A stretch of 64,000 nt of DNA from Pristionchus mayeri. Lineage: Eukaryota > Nematoda > Chromadorea > Rhabditida > Neodiplogasteridae. A model generated the notes under the pieces. It did no database searches. It was not told the DNA's origin and saw only the letters and a program-made list of their open reading frames with translations. A program made the translations under genes and the position numbers. The first letter of the stretch is position 1; each line of letters starts with the position of its first letter. Location of the stretch: the NCBI GenBank assembly GCA_036245805.1, contig BTRK01000005.1:43139216-43203215 (forward strand), read 5' to 3'. Below, one piece after another: positions 33,876-45,434 of the stretch.

Positions 33876-35510
33876 CAGTCGCGCCAGAAAGTGAGCAGAC
33901 GATTTTTATTTTTGATATAATTTTTGTTGTAGCTGATTTCGCAATTTGGATGTTGTGGTACTATATACCAAATCCATCGAGGAATACGATGCGTGCATTG
34001 CGTCATCAATTGCATCATCGCTGATTGCGTAGTGATGACGCAATCAAAGTGTACTTTTACAAAACGACATTATTCTTACATAGATTTTTTTCTACTCGCC
34101 AAACTTTCTGAGGTTGGAGATACGGCTGAGGACTACCCAGAAAAAAATTTTGAAGTTGCTGCGCGACCGTACATTTGCTGCAGCCATGCTGCAAAAACAG
34201 GGTCGCAAATTCAGAACTCGGCTTCTAGATGAGCTAGACACTCATCCAAAGTATCAAAATGATCGCCTTCATGAGTGCACATGATCCTGAGAATGAGAAA
34301 GCTACATCTTGAAATTTGCCCTCAGGGCATGAAAAAAATCACTTTTTTGCATGACTATTTTTTGGACATTCATAACTTTACGGAAAATTTATTTAAAAAT
34401 CTGATTTTTGCTTAGCCATGTTCAGGATGTATTAAATATATGATTCCCAACTTTTTAGAGCGATTGGATTCCTTTCCTGCCCGCGGCGTTCGTTTTTCTG
34501 AGGTATACTGGTGTCGAGAAACACCCTGTTTACCCCTATGAGCGAGAGAGTACAGGCATAAACAAGGTGTTTCCCGGCCATAGTATACCTCAGAAAAACG
34601 ATCGCCGTGGGCAGGAAAGGAATCCAATCGCTCTAAAAGTTGGGAATCATATCTTTAATACATCGTGAACATGCCTAAGTAAAAATCAGATTTTTAAATA
34701 AATTTGCCGTAAAGTTATGAATGTCCAAATAATGGTCATGCAAAAAAGTGATTTTTTCATGCCCTGAGGGCAAATTTCGAGTTATAGCTTTCTCATTCTC
34801 AGTATCATGTGCACTCATGATGGCAATCATTTTGATGCTTTGGACGAGTGTCTAGCTCATAGGCGTGGGTGGCGCAGTGGTGTGAGGCGCCGCTCGTCAT
34901 ACAAGGGTCATGAGTTCGATCCCCCGCCTGGGCAGACCAAGCCCTCTATCCCCCCGGGGTCGGTAAATTGGTAGTGACCTCGGTCGCGAAAGGTAACGTT
35001 CCCTAGAAGCACTTTGGACAGCAGGGATACGTAGTCCTAGCAGTAGTCGGCTTCACCGCACTACACCACCTAGCGTAGTCGTTCACGACTGTAAAATCGC
35101 TTGACGTGGCTGCACCTTTACCTTTTTACCTTTTACCTTTTACCTTTTTTAGCTCATCTAGAAGCCGAGTTCTGAATTTGCGACCCTGTTTTTGCAGCAA
35201 GGCTGCAGCAAATGTGCGGTCGCGCAGCAACTTTAAAATTTTTTTCTGGGTAGTCCTCAGCCATATCTCCAACCTCAGAAGGTTTGGCGAGTAGGAAAAA
35301 ATCTATGTAAGAATAAGGTCGTTTTGAAAAAGTACCCTTTGATTGCGTCATCACTACGCAATCAGCGATGATGCAATTGATGACGCAATGCACGCATCGT
35401 ATTCCTCGATGGATTTGGTATATAGTACCACAACATCCAAATTGCGAAATCAGCTACAACAAAAGTTATATCAAAAATAAAAATCGTCTACTCACTTTCT
35501 GGCGCGACTG
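33876..35510. mobile_element. TA-flanked foldback (Tc1-like ends) carrying a SINE
   Basis: 1635 bp, with ends CAGTCGCGCCAGAAAGTGAG and CTCACTTTCTGGCGCGACTG flanked by TA on both sides. Arms of about 650 bp pair almost completely around a loop near 34540. Without the SINE (34861-35149) the element is about 1.34 kb. The termini recall Tc1/mariner-superfamily ends and the TA target fits. ORFs 33993-34232 and 35154-35393 are the two arms read outward. Confidence 0.85.
34861..35149 (+). mobile_element. tRNA-derived SINE
   Basis: 289 bp. The tRNA-like head contains a perfect Pol III A box TGGCGCAGTGG and a B box GAGTTCGATCC, followed by an unrelated body and a 3' tail of ACCTTTT-type repeats. It is flanked by 8 bp duplications TAGCTCAT (34853-34860 and 35150-35157). 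The opposite arm of the host foldback, near 34230, is the empty site. These are the hallmarks of a LINE-mobilised SINE. I see no partner LINE 3' end. Confidence 0.85.
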
Positions 35511-35714
35511 TATAAAGCAGGGGAAATGTTTAAAAAATCCAGGCTAAACAATTAGCTAGTAATTGAAGCCTCTGTCATGGTATAACAAAGTTATCGAACG
35601 GCGCATCTAATTCACGTGCGACACGTGTTTCCAAAAGTAATAATAGTAAAAGTATTGTATCGAACTGTCGTCCAAAAATCTTCCGTACTAACATCATCTA
35701 CTGTACTCTTCTCT

Positions 35715-35790
35715 ACCATATTCAACTCCGATCCTCCGATATTGACGAGGTATGTTACCTTCTTGCCAGCGTAGCTCGCCTATGATTTGA
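35715..35790 (-). pseudogene. GPI exon relic (GYTGKK type)
   Basis: The minus strand reads ASYAGKKVTYLVNIGGSEL, open, matching GYTGKKITDVVNIGIGGSDL. The next element begins 20 bp away at 35811. Confidence 0.55.
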
Positions 35791-35810
35791 CTACGTGGAT
35801 TGGAGAAATA

Positions 35811-36856
35811 TCAGTGCGTTCGCCTAAGAATCGCACAATATTCGATAAATCCGGCACATCAAAAATATGCACTTTGAAATTTTTTGAATTTCTGATAGCC
35901 ACAGGCACCCTCTTTCGATTTCTGTACTTGTCATGTTTCAGAAGGACTAATTTGCATAATTAATTACGCTTGAAGTTATGCACTTTTTAACTTATTTGAT
36001 TCGCAACTAGGCTACAAAATTTCGTAGAATTCTGAAAACATAGTTATAGACCTATTTTGAAGCGCTCTATCCGCCTAAGTTGTTTATTCATGCAAAATCG
36101 GAAGTTTAAATTTTCATCATTTTTTCGAAGATTTTTTTCTCGAAAACAAAGTGAACACATAGCTGGATTTTACATATGTTTTCCTCCTTTATGAGATCCA
36201 CCTGCTAAAAATTTTGGAAGCGATTTAATGGTTGTAATGGTAGTTTTTCATGCGACTGAAAACTTTCCCCCGGCCTACTCGTTGATCAAATTCGAATGTG
36301 TTTCAATGCCAAATAATATGGACGGCTGAGGATCTCCTTCAATGAAGGAGCGACATTATCAAATAATCCTGAAACACATTCGAATTCGGCGAAGGATACG
36401 GCTGGGATGAAAGTTTTCAGCCAAATGAAAGACTATCATTACAACCATTAAATCGCGTCCAAAATATTTAGCAGTTTGATCTCATCAAGGTTGAACACAT
36501 ATGTAAAATCCAGCTATGTGTTCGACTTTGTTTTCGAGAAAAAAATTTTCGAAAAAATGATAAAAATTTAAACTTCAGATTTTGCATGAATAAACAACAT
36601 AGGCGGATAGAGCGCATCAAAAAAGGCCTAGTACCAAGTTTTCAGAATTTTAGACAAATTATGCGACAAGTGACGAAATTTTAGGAATTTTGGGTACATA
36701 ACTTTGAGCATGAGTAATTATGCAAATTATTGATTTGAACCCTTGACAAGTATAAAAATTGAAAGAGGGGATCATCAGGTATCAGAAACTGTTAAAATCC
36801 AAAACTGCCTATTTTGCTGTACCTGTGGGTATGCGATTCTTACGCGAACGCACTGA
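35811..36856. mobile_element. TA-flanked foldback element
   Basis: 1046 bp; ends TCAGTGCGTTCGCCTAAG and TACGCGAACGCACTGA flanked by TA. The arms (about 500 bp, with scattered mismatches) meet near 36335, where CTCCTTCAATGAAGGAG forms a small perfect hairpin. Non-coding. Confidence 0.8.
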
Positions 36857-37034
36857 TATTACCACCTCTCATGTCCACGATGTTAAAACAACGAAGTGAA
36901 ACATGAATCCACACTGCTTCTTTCAGTACAAATATTGTTTCATCAATACAAATTTCGATTTTATATTATGTATATCGTTTTAACGTGTTACGAATCTTTA
37001 AAAACAAATAATATTACTGACATACCACTCTCGC

Positions 37035-37575
37035 TGTAAACTACGAATACTGCAGCCGCAAAGCACCGGTCAACTTCAAAGTTCGAAAATTTATGTTATT
37101 CCTAGTTATTTTTCGAGATAGCTCAGCACTCAGTAGTTCGGTAGTTCAAAATATCTTCTCAACCTAGGCGTAGAACGATTTCTAACCTGTAAAGCGATGC
37201 GATGAGGCCAACTAAATAAGAAGACGACGGATGCTAGATATCTTCAAAAGGAGATCACGGAAATATTGGGAACGAGTAAGGGAAATGTATATTTTACTAT
37301 TATTAGAAGTAGGATAAACAAAACAAATCAATAAATCTGGAGGCAGAGCAAAGAGCGATGTATTGATTTTATGAATCAACGCTGGATTCAGAAATATTGC
37401 TGACAACGGAGTAAAGATGTACATTACTCACTTTGAAGAAATAGAGCGCCTGCACAATATCACAACTCGAAATGAACTAATTCTTTTCTAATCAATCTTC
37501 CGATAAAACATACAACATGGGCTATTTTTTTCCTGGAAGGCGGGATCTAGCGGGAGGGTCAAATGATCGAAAGCC
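37035..37575 (-). pseudogene. GPI-like exon 1 relic and intron block
   Basis: Minus-strand exon 1 piece near 37570-37540 (TLPLDPAFQ, start codon mutated) and the usual intron block at 37090-37035. Exon 2 of this copy is not visible; the DNA beyond is occupied by the foldback at 35811-36856. Confidence 0.4.
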
Positions 37576-37724
37576 AATGGATTTGAAATTGGTACGGTAA
37601 CATTGGATGAGGAAGGGTACGTTTGTATTATTTATTCAAATAATTATGCGAATTGAAGTCGGCTACGCAAAACTAGATAAAAAGGTTGGATGAGAGCTAG
37701 TAATAAAACGAATTGAGATACTCA

Positions 37725-38120
37725 TACACAAATATGGCTGCACTGTTGTTCTATCATGTTTACTCGAGCTGGAAGATTGGAAGACAATTTTACAACAAAG
37801 AGGTTTTGCAACAGATGAAAAAACTACATTTCTGGAAGCGGTATCTAAAAACGATCTCAGTAGTTTTTGCTTCCTCACCCAATCATGCGCCTCCCTCCCT
37901 CTCCTCACCTCAACTTCTCGAATCAGGTCACATCCTCCGAACAGATCATTAATCTGTGGCTGCGTCTTCTCTTCAGATTCCACATGTGCGACCAGACGCC
38001 GCAGAGATCAACGATCATCAATCAAATATTGTTTTCCAGTTACTTTTAACAGCCATTACTGGCGCACACCACTTCCTCTTTAAACTACGAATGCTGAGAC
38101 CGCAAAGCATCTGTCTTCAA
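37725..38120 (-). pseudogene. GPI-like exon 2 relic, intron block and segment S
   Basis: Minus strand: intron block near 38120-38060, exon 2 at 38012-37925 reading SHVESEEKTQPQINDLFG, then segment S at 37850-37725. The matching exon 1 is at 39497-39469 on the far side of the mariner element, so the mariner landed in intron 1 of this copy. Confidence 0.45.
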
Positions 38121-38201
38121 AGCTAGAAATTATATATTCTTCATCGCCCCTTTTTCATAGCTGAGCATTCTGTAGTTCGGTAGGCAAAAATACGCAGCAT
38201 A

Positions 38202-39443
38202 TTGGGGTGTCCGGAAAGTTCGTATAATGCTTCGGAAAAAAGTCAGTTCGCGATCAAATGCAGTGATTGCGCAATCTGTTTGTCAACAATGTATTGCATC
38301 ATTCTGACGTTGAGTAGTGAGAGGATTTAATCAGTCTCCTAGTTGCTACATTGATTCTTGTGATGGACTCCCATCTCTACCTCCGAGCAGTTTTACTTCA
38401 TTACTACCGTCTTGGCCGATCCGTGAAGGAGGCCCACTCTGCCCTGGCCCAGTCGGAAGGAGCTGACGCCCCCTCCATTCCCTTCTGCTATAAGTGGTTC
38501 TCCCGCTTCAAGAAAGGGGAGTTTGGTCTCGATGATCAACCCCGCTCTGGACGCCCTCCCTCCCTCGATCAGCCTCTCGTTCTCCGCACACTGAAGCGCA
38601 AGCCGATGGCCAGTGTGCGTGAGTTGAAGAAGGATACTGGTACTCCCAGATCAACGGTGTCCGATATCCTCCATCGATCTGGGAAGAAGCCGAAACTCCC
38701 ACAAGTGATTCCCCATGACCTCTCTCCCGAACAGCTGAAAAATCGTGTTCAAGTCTGTCGGGAATTACTCCGTCGTAGATCCAATCTTCGATGGGTCAAT
38801 TCCATCATCGCTACAGATGAGAAGTGGATCACGTGCGATAACCCTGTGAGGAGACTGCAATGGGTGGATGCAGATGAGAAGCCCACGCCCGTCCCGAAGA
38901 AGGAAGAGCACGGAAAGAAGGAACTCCTCTGCTTCTTCTTCTCAGTGCTCGGTCCCATCTACTGGGAGATCCTCGCCCCTGGCACCAGCATCAATGCCGA
39001 CCTCTTCTCTGAACAACTGGAAGATGTCGCGATCAGAGTCCCTCCCAGACTCCTGAACCAGGGCAAAATTCTTCTTCTGATGGACAATGCTCGCCAACAC
39101 CGAGCGAAGATGACCCAGAAGAAAATGGACGAGCTGAAGATCGAGAGGATTCCCCATCCACCGTATTCCCCGGATCTCTCCCCATGCGAGTACCACTGCT
39201 TCCGCTCTCTCTCTGACTTCTGCAAAGGAAAGAAGTTCAAGAATCGAGATTAAGTTGTGAGGGCTTTCGTGAACTGGGCGGTCTCGAAGAAACCCGCATT
39301 CTGGAAGAGAGGAATCGAGACCCTGCCCAATCGCTGGAGGGAGGTAGTGAGAAAGAAGGGGGCATACATTGGTCACTGAGAATTGTAAAGCATTGAATAA
39401 AAAATAAAAACAAAAAAATATACGAACTTTCCGGACACCCCAA
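38202..39443. mobile_element. mariner transposon, nearly full length
   Basis: 1242 bp. Inverted ends TTGGGGTGTCCGGAAAGTTC and GAACTTTCCGGACACCCCAA are flanked by TA duplications (38200-38201, 39444-39445). Length, TA target and termini are typical of the mariner family. It encodes one transposase on the plus strand with a single nonsense codon. It sits in the first intron of a decayed GPI copy and is much better preserved than its surroundings, so it arrived later. Confidence 0.95.
38363..39379 (+). pseudogene. mariner transposase with one premature stop
   Basis: Open from ATG 38363 to TAA at 39251-39253 (codon 297); past that stop the same frame continues to TGA at 39379, giving the family length of about 338 residues. 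The N-terminal half holds the paired helix-turn-helix DNA-binding region (FCYKWFSRFKKGEFGLDDQP, RSGRPPS). The catalytic domain has IATDEKW (D152), LLMDNARQH (D241) and HPPYSPDLSPCEYHCF. The third acidic residue is E276, 34 residues after D241, where mariners normally have Asp (DD34D). The C-terminal tail after the stop (FWKRGIETLPNRWREVV) is still recognisable. It cuts and pastes its own element at TA sites; this copy is probably inactive. GC is higher than in the flanks. Confidence 0.92.
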
Positions 39444-39468
39444 TAATTTGAATAGATTAATTTCTCAC

Positions 39469-39497
39469 CTGAAAGCGGGGTTGCCGATGAGAGTCAT
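39469..39497 (-). pseudogene. GPI-like first coding exon (MTLIGNPAFR)
   Basis: The minus strand has ATG then TLIGNPAFR and a good GTGAGA donor. It resembles GPI starts (MxLTxDPxFxKL). Upstream, GATCCACCACATCCCTCGTC is shared with other copies. It is the cleanest of five such exons, 1.5 kb before its exon 2 at 38012-37925, with the mariner in between. Confidence 0.5.
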
Positions 39498-39789
39498 CTT
39501 AGAGGAGGACGAGGGATGTGGTGGATCTGCAAAAGATTGTGTAATATTTTGGAGGCGAAGACTTTGGAAATACATATCAAAAATAATAGAAGCAGTTTGA
39601 GTGTATGAAGTCAATCCCGAGTGTGGCAAAGATAAATTAATACCACTGAAAAATTCTGAAGAGAAATTATGTGACAAGGTAGTAATTCTTTATCATGCGA
39701 TATTATGAGATGGTAACTGTTGCAGGCAACTTATACGCATAATAATACGATGTCATGTCTAGATGACAAAGGAAGTGAATATTATCAAT

Positions 39790-40050
39790 TACAAATGAGG
39801 TGAAGTCAGGCTGCACACCTGTAAGGTCTAATGGAGCAGTGCGAGCCAATTTCGCGTGATCAAAGAAGATCGAAATATTTTTTAAACGATTATAAAGGAT
39901 ACATTTCGAGAATCGCTAGGACAAAAATATCTCGGCTAGAGCTATTGTTTTTGAATCAGCAGCCAATCCTGCCCCTTCTTCTCGAATATGTTCTCATCCT
40001 TGTCGAACTCGTCCGTGATCTGTTGCTGCGTCTTCTCGTCAGATTTAAAT
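39790..40050 (-). pseudogene. GPI-like exon 2 relic and segment S
   Basis: The minus strand 40050-39962 reads SDEKTQQQITDEFDKDENIF then EKKGQDW, open, followed by segment S at 39940-39790 (CATTTCGAGAATCGCTAGG). It is another copy of the 33.2 kb exon. The order exon 2 then S is the same as at 37.7-38.1 kb. Confidence 0.45.
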
Positions 40051-40478
40051 TCCCTACCAAATACCCCAGGGGATAAATAATAAAATAAGACCTAGCGTAT
40101 ATCCAAAACAACATGCTATCGACCATAATTTGACATCAATGAACACGGAGGAATGATGCAGAGTACCCTGCAACCAATAGATTATCACACACGGCGTGTC
40201 AAAATGAAAAATTCCTTTGCCCTTTTCGGCGCTACATTTCTCATTGATCGCGGCTGGAAGAGCGGTCAATGAGAGGGGGAAATAAGAGTCAATTATTGCT
40301 CATAACTTATGCTAGAGAAACAATAAAAATACAAATGAACAATGAACAACCGATTGATTGGGATCGATAATGCTCATCGTACATTCGCTAATGGATAAGA
40401 TTGCGAATTAATTAAGTGAGTTATTATTGGTATTACATAATGGTTTTAATTTGAATGTGCCCACCGTTTTGAACGCTA
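40051..40478. other. No recognisable gene
   Basis: Short ORFs only, no element ends seen. Confidence 0.45.
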
Positions 40479-40479
40479 G

Positions 40480-40905
40480 GCCGTTCAAAATCAAAAAATC
40501 AAAATTCTGTCTGACAGTTATTTTCGAAAAGGCTTTGCGTAGATACCTATGAAAACGATACGCACATAACTTTTTCCATGATCGAGAAAAAGTTGGTTTT
40601 GTAGTGAAATCGATCGAAAAATGTCTATTTCGAAGTGCTACTGTTCACGATGAAAGACTAGCTGCACTTATTACCATTTCACGTCTTTTAATATCCTTAC
40701 TTTATAGTTTTAACCATTTTCACTCATAACGACATCGACTCCAGTATAACACTTTTTTTCGATTTTTAGCCATGTTTGACTAACTTTTTTGACTTAACGA
40801 AAATAAGATATGATACGCGGTTTTCATAGAGTGATAGAATCCTTTCTTGACTACAAAAATGTCAGACAGATTTTTGAATTAGGTCACCTATGAGTACTTA
40901 CGTTG
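40480..40905. repeat. Degenerate foldback
   Basis: About 65 bp imperfect inverted ends, AAATTCTGTCTGACAGTTAT against TGTCAGACAGATTTTTGAAT, with roughly 70% pairing by eye. The interior is AT-rich and non-coding. No target duplication was found. Confidence 0.5.
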
Positions 40906-41149
40906 CCTTAAACATCAGATTTAGACTTTGAGATCGCATAAAATGAGATCACTTTTGAAGTGAGTTTCACTAGTTTGCTATATTTTCCTTTTTGAATCGA
41001 TATAAGTTGCGAATGAAACCTACATCATTCATTGTAGGAGACCACTATTCACTCTCATTTTTCATTCACATCGACTGCTCATATTGGCGAAAATGTAAAC
41101 GAAAAATATGTTTCACATAAATTTAATAGGGGTGAAGAAAATCAATCAG

Positions 41150-41194
41150 TAATTGTTTTGCGCCGTCAAATTTCGCGTCTAACACGATGTGTCA
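41150..41194 (-). pseudogene. GPI IPxDFIAP exon relic, cut by a hAT-like element
   Basis: The minus-strand DNA from 41194 downward (CGTGTTAGACGCGAAATTTG, then GGCGCAAAACAATTACTG) aligns with the exon remnant at 12804-12740 and with 32000-31950. Translation is degraded. Its value is positional: a hAT-like element lies at the same place in the exon as in the 12.8 kb copy. Confidence 0.35.
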
Positions 41195-42147
41195 TAGGGT
41201 TGACAATTTGACTCTTTTATTGAATCTTGGATTCATTTGACTCAGATTCATTTTGACTCGCGCGGTGTGAGATTCAAAATGACTCGGATTCAAGTGAATC
41301 CCGGGATTCACTTGAATCCTTAGCATATATCTTAGCTCGCTAAAGGAGTCATGAACCAGTAAAGGTACACATCGAGTCCGTCTCGAAAGCTGCATCTTTT
41401 TGGTTCCAATTATTTTTTTTATGAAATTTTGGTTTTTTTGAGTTATGTTTCACTTGATTATATAAGAAAATAATTTTGATGATTCCCGTTCAGTCAATCC
41501 GATTTTGACACATGAGAATTCGATATCGCTATCCCTCGCCTCGACTTCCAGAATTGCTAGTCGTTAACATCGAATGGCCAATCCTCCTACCCAGGTTCCA
41601 GAACAGGCTAACCAGGTGCCATCACAGACTACCCAGGTATCTATAAATTGGTCATTTGTTGATCCAGATCCCAACAGTGAGTTTAAATGCGATGGGACTT
41701 GGGTAGCCTCTGAAGGGACCCTGGTCACAAACGTTTACCTTTCAAATTTGTACGATCCGGGTCTAGGCTTGGGGCATGGATGCTGAAGCAGAGCCAAATC
41801 CTCATTATGTCGAGTCTTTTGGTGCGAAACAGGAATAAACAGTTGTATCTCTTGCATAATCAAAATTTTAAACATAATCAAAATTATAAAAATTCACAAA
41901 ATCATAATTGAAAATAAAAGGACCGCCTTCAAAAATAGAGTCGGGGTGTACCTTTGACGCTAATCAGCTCCTAAAACGAAAGGTTTTATCGCCTAAAGAT
42001 TCAGGTGAATCTTTGCGGGATTCACATCAATCCTCGCAGAGATTCAATTGACTCCTCGCAATAAAGGGAAACAATTCATTCCTGATTCATTCGACTCTCA
42101 TTTCTCACCGATCGAGCGGCGCGCGAGGATTCAAAATGCCAACCCTA
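41195..42147. mobile_element. hAT-like element with GATTCA/GAATC subterminal repeats
   Basis: 953 bp, ends TAGGGTTGACAATTTGA and TCAAAATGCCAACCCTA. The flanking 8 bp are ATGTGTCA and CTGTGTCA (seven of eight match). The motif GATTCA or its complement occurs about eight times in the first 130 bp and again in the last 150 bp. A 70-codon ORF at 41574-41786 has no transposase features. The terminus TAGGGTTG is shared with the element at 12805-13254 (right end CAACCCTA). Confidence 0.7.
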
Positions 42148-42149
42148 CT

Positions 42150-42650
42150 GTGTCACATCTCAAAATATGTTTTTCTGCACAGTAGAGGAAAGAATAATTT
42201 GATTCAGTTGGAATACTAGAAATATATTCACTGGTTGAAACCGAAATCTTGAGGTTGCCTTTCTCTGTGAGATGTACTTCATTATATTTTCTCCTCGTTC
42301 TGGACACCATTCCTCGCTCAACCTAATCAATATCTCTACAAGACTGTCCGATTTGTTATCGTCGCCATACCTCACACCACTGCACACCACACGCACATTG
42401 CGATCGAGGTGCAAGAGAAGTCGCACGAAATTGCCGAATTCAATGTGGATGGTAATTGAGAGACCGATTGCTGAAATAGGTATGTTTGGTTGTTTTGTCT
42501 ACAAATAAATACGGCATTCATTATTCAACTTATTTTTCCAGAAGGTTATCCAAATGATGCAACCCAAGTCTACCCCTAGTCGCAGCGCCAATCCTCCAAG
42601 CCAAGATTGAAAACTTTCAATATTTTTGCTACCAAATATAGATAATTAAG
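42150..42650. other. Intron-like DNA of the duplicated locus
   Basis: The block TGAAACCGAAATCTTGAGGT at about 42236 recurs at 13357. A minus ORF (42160-42426) shows no family match. I see no exon. Confidence 0.4.
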
Positions 42651-42689
42651 AAAGCAGCGATTAGTTTAAAACATGTTCCATATCATTTC

Positions 42690-42762
42690 TACCGTACTGA
42701 GCTGCCTGGATCCGTTCCTCCGATGTTGACGACTTCTTTGATCTACTTGCCAGTGTAGCACG
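42690..42762 (-). pseudogene. GPI exon relic (GYTGKK type)
   Basis: The minus strand reads CYTGK, a stop, then IKEVVNIGGT. One nonsense codon in an otherwise good match to GYTGKKITDVVNIGIGGS. Confidence 0.55.
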
Positions 42763-42843
42763 TCCATGCGCGTGTGATGAGAGAGAACTCATGACACAGG
42801 CTCCTACGTTTGAATGCACAAGGAAAAACTCGCTAACTTTTAA

Positions 42844-45325
42844 GAGACCGGATCGGTAAGACTCGACCACCCCCCGGCCACGGCCCGCCGGAATGGGAAC
42901 CAGGCCACCATACTTTGTGTGTGTACACCCCTTGGTCCCTTGTTGCACAAAGGGCCATTGATTTATCGATTTCATTTGTATCTAGTAAAATACAAGGTCT
43001 CAAAGTCAAAAAATCGAAACTTCATAATTTCTGAACGGTACAAGATACACTAAAAATCGCTTTTGCATTACGCTAGGTATGCCCAATAACCAAAATTAAG
43101 CTACCCTGACCGAATCTCAGTCCCTTGTATTATCGAATTTATGGTCACAAATTTCGGATTTTGCTCATAATTTTTACCATATGGAAAAACCAGGCCGGCT
43201 TACTATGCTTAAAATGCACCTTGATGAAAACTACATTGCAATGATTACTTGTGACATTGATTCATTTTTTACCTTTTCGCACCCAAAGGCTCAAATGTCT
43301 GGAATTTCAGGTTTTTCATTCCAACATTCCTCATTTATAATGTGTCGAAGCAAAATGATGAAAACATAAAATAGAACATAGGAGAATGTTAAAACACATC
43401 GAAACCCCCCATTTCGAATCTTTCTAAAAATTTCGATTTTCGAAATCTCGATTGACCTCAAATTTGGGCATGTCGAACTGTGGATGTTCAAACTCAGGGA
43501 GATGCGCATATCACACGAAGTAAAGAACACTTCCACATAAATAAGAAAATTTACATATGAGCTTCTCTACGCCCTTTCAGGTTCGGATTTTTGTCAGCGA
43601 ACATTGCACCGCTGATAATGTCGACCAAATTTTTTTCGATTGAAATCGAGTGAAATCAAGTCGATTTGGTGAAGTCATATCATAATGCAATTTATAATGC
43701 AAAAACAAAGCAGAAAAAAATGTCGGATTCCTTATTTCGGAAAAACAATGACTCAAATTCTCGATTATTCCCATGTTTGCCAATTGAAAATTCAGCGTTT
43801 TCGGAATCAAGCCAATCACTTATTATGGTGAGCTATAGAAGAGTAGTAGATGAGTAAGTATAAGTAAAAATGAGCGTAGAAGCTCTTTCCTTTTCAACGA
43901 TATTTCGGATCCAATTTAGTCAAAATAGAGATCTGACATCATAAGTGCATGCGTATTTCCCTTCCAGTCTGCCGAATTTGACTCTTTCGATTGTGAAAGT
44001 GTTTGTACAGTTCAAATATGTTATTATATTCTATCAATACCCCAATGTAGCTTCATCTAAAGAAATCGAATTTTTGAAATTTCAGAAATTTATAAAATTT
44101 AGTTTGCGCACATTGACTAAAAGACAAGTATTTCTGAATTTGACTATTGTTGTAGTTCATAATACTACTGAGATCCACTTGATTCGGCCGACTGGAAGGG
44201 AAATACGCATGAACTTATGATGTCAGATATCTAATTTGACTAAATTGGATCCGAAATATCGTTGAAAAGGAAAGAGCTTCTACGCTCATTTTTACTTATA
44301 CTTACTCATCTACTACTCTTCTATAGCTCACCATAATAAGTGATTGGCTTGATTCCGAAAACGCTGAATTTTCAATTGGCAAACATGGGAATAATCGAGA
44401 ATTTGAGTCATTGTTTTTTCCGAAATAAGGAATCCGACATTTTTTTCTGCTTTGTTTTTGCATTATAATTTACAATATGATATGACTTCACCAAATCGAC
44501 TGGATTTCAGTCGATTTCAATCGAAAAAATTTGGTCGACATTATCAGCGGTGCAATGTTCGCTGACAAAAATCCGAACCTGAAAGGGCGTAGAGAAGCTC
44601 ATATGTAAATTTTCTTATTAATGTGGAAGTGTTCTTTACTTCGTGTGATATGCGCATCTCCCTGAGTTTGAAAATCCACAGTTCGACATGCCCAAATTTG
44701 AGGTCAATCGAGATTTCGAAAATCGAAATTTTTAGAAAGATTCGAAATGGGGGGTTTCGATGTGTTTTAACATTCTCCCATGTTCTATTTTATGTTTTCA
44801 TCATTTTTGCTTCGACACATTATAAATGAGGAATGTTGGAATGAAAAACCTGAAATTCCAGACATTTGATCCTTTGGGTGCGAAAAGGTAAAAAATGAAT
44901 CAATGTCACAAGTAATCATTTCAATGTAGTTTTCATCAAGGTGCATTTTAAGCATAGTAAGCCGGCCTGGTTTTTCCATATGGTAAAAATTATGAGCAAA
45001 ATCCGAAATTTGTGACCATAAATTCGATAATACAAGGGACTGAGATTCGGTCAGGGTAGCTTAATTTTGGTTATTGGGCATTCCTAGCGTAATGCAAAAG
45101 CGATTTTTAGTGTATCTTGTACCGTTCAGAAATTATGAAGTTTCGATTTTTTGACTTTGAGACCTTGTATTTTACTAGATACAAATGAAATCGATAAATC
45201 AATGGCCCTTTGTGCAACACCGGACCAAGGGGTGTACACACTCAAAGTATGGTGGCCTGGTTCCCATTCCGGGGGGCCGTGGCTGGGGGGTGGCTATTAT
45301 GGTTGAGTCTTACCGATCCGGTCTC
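42844..45325. mobile_element. TTAA/GAGACC foldback element C
   Basis: 2482 bp between TTAA sites (42840-42843, 45326-45329), ends GAGACCGGATCGGTAAGACT and AGTCTTACCGATCCGGTCTC. Arms of about 1.1 kb are nearly identical and meet around a unique spacer of about 240 bp (43965-44205). The first six terminal bases and the target match elements A and B. Facing ORFs such as MEVFFTSCDMRISLSL are arm shadows. Non-coding. Confidence 0.92.
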
Positions 45326-45434
45326 TTAACAGTTTACTCAGAACATCATAATATTCCCAATATATTTTAAATGAAGTATTTGCAATTTTTAGAAAACTCC
45401 GTCCCTCTGTTATCAACTCTGCCAAGGTTTCACC

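Noticed and set aside
34861..34935. True tRNA gene
   Set aside because: tRNA-like head continues into a body and repeat tail with target duplications, so it is a SINE.
38942..39376. 144-codon minus ORF
   Set aside because: Antisense shadow of the mariner transposase, whose plus-strand frame has the catalytic motifs.
41574..41786. 70-codon ORF as hAT transposase
   Set aside because: No zinc finger or dimerisation-domain motif; length far too short.
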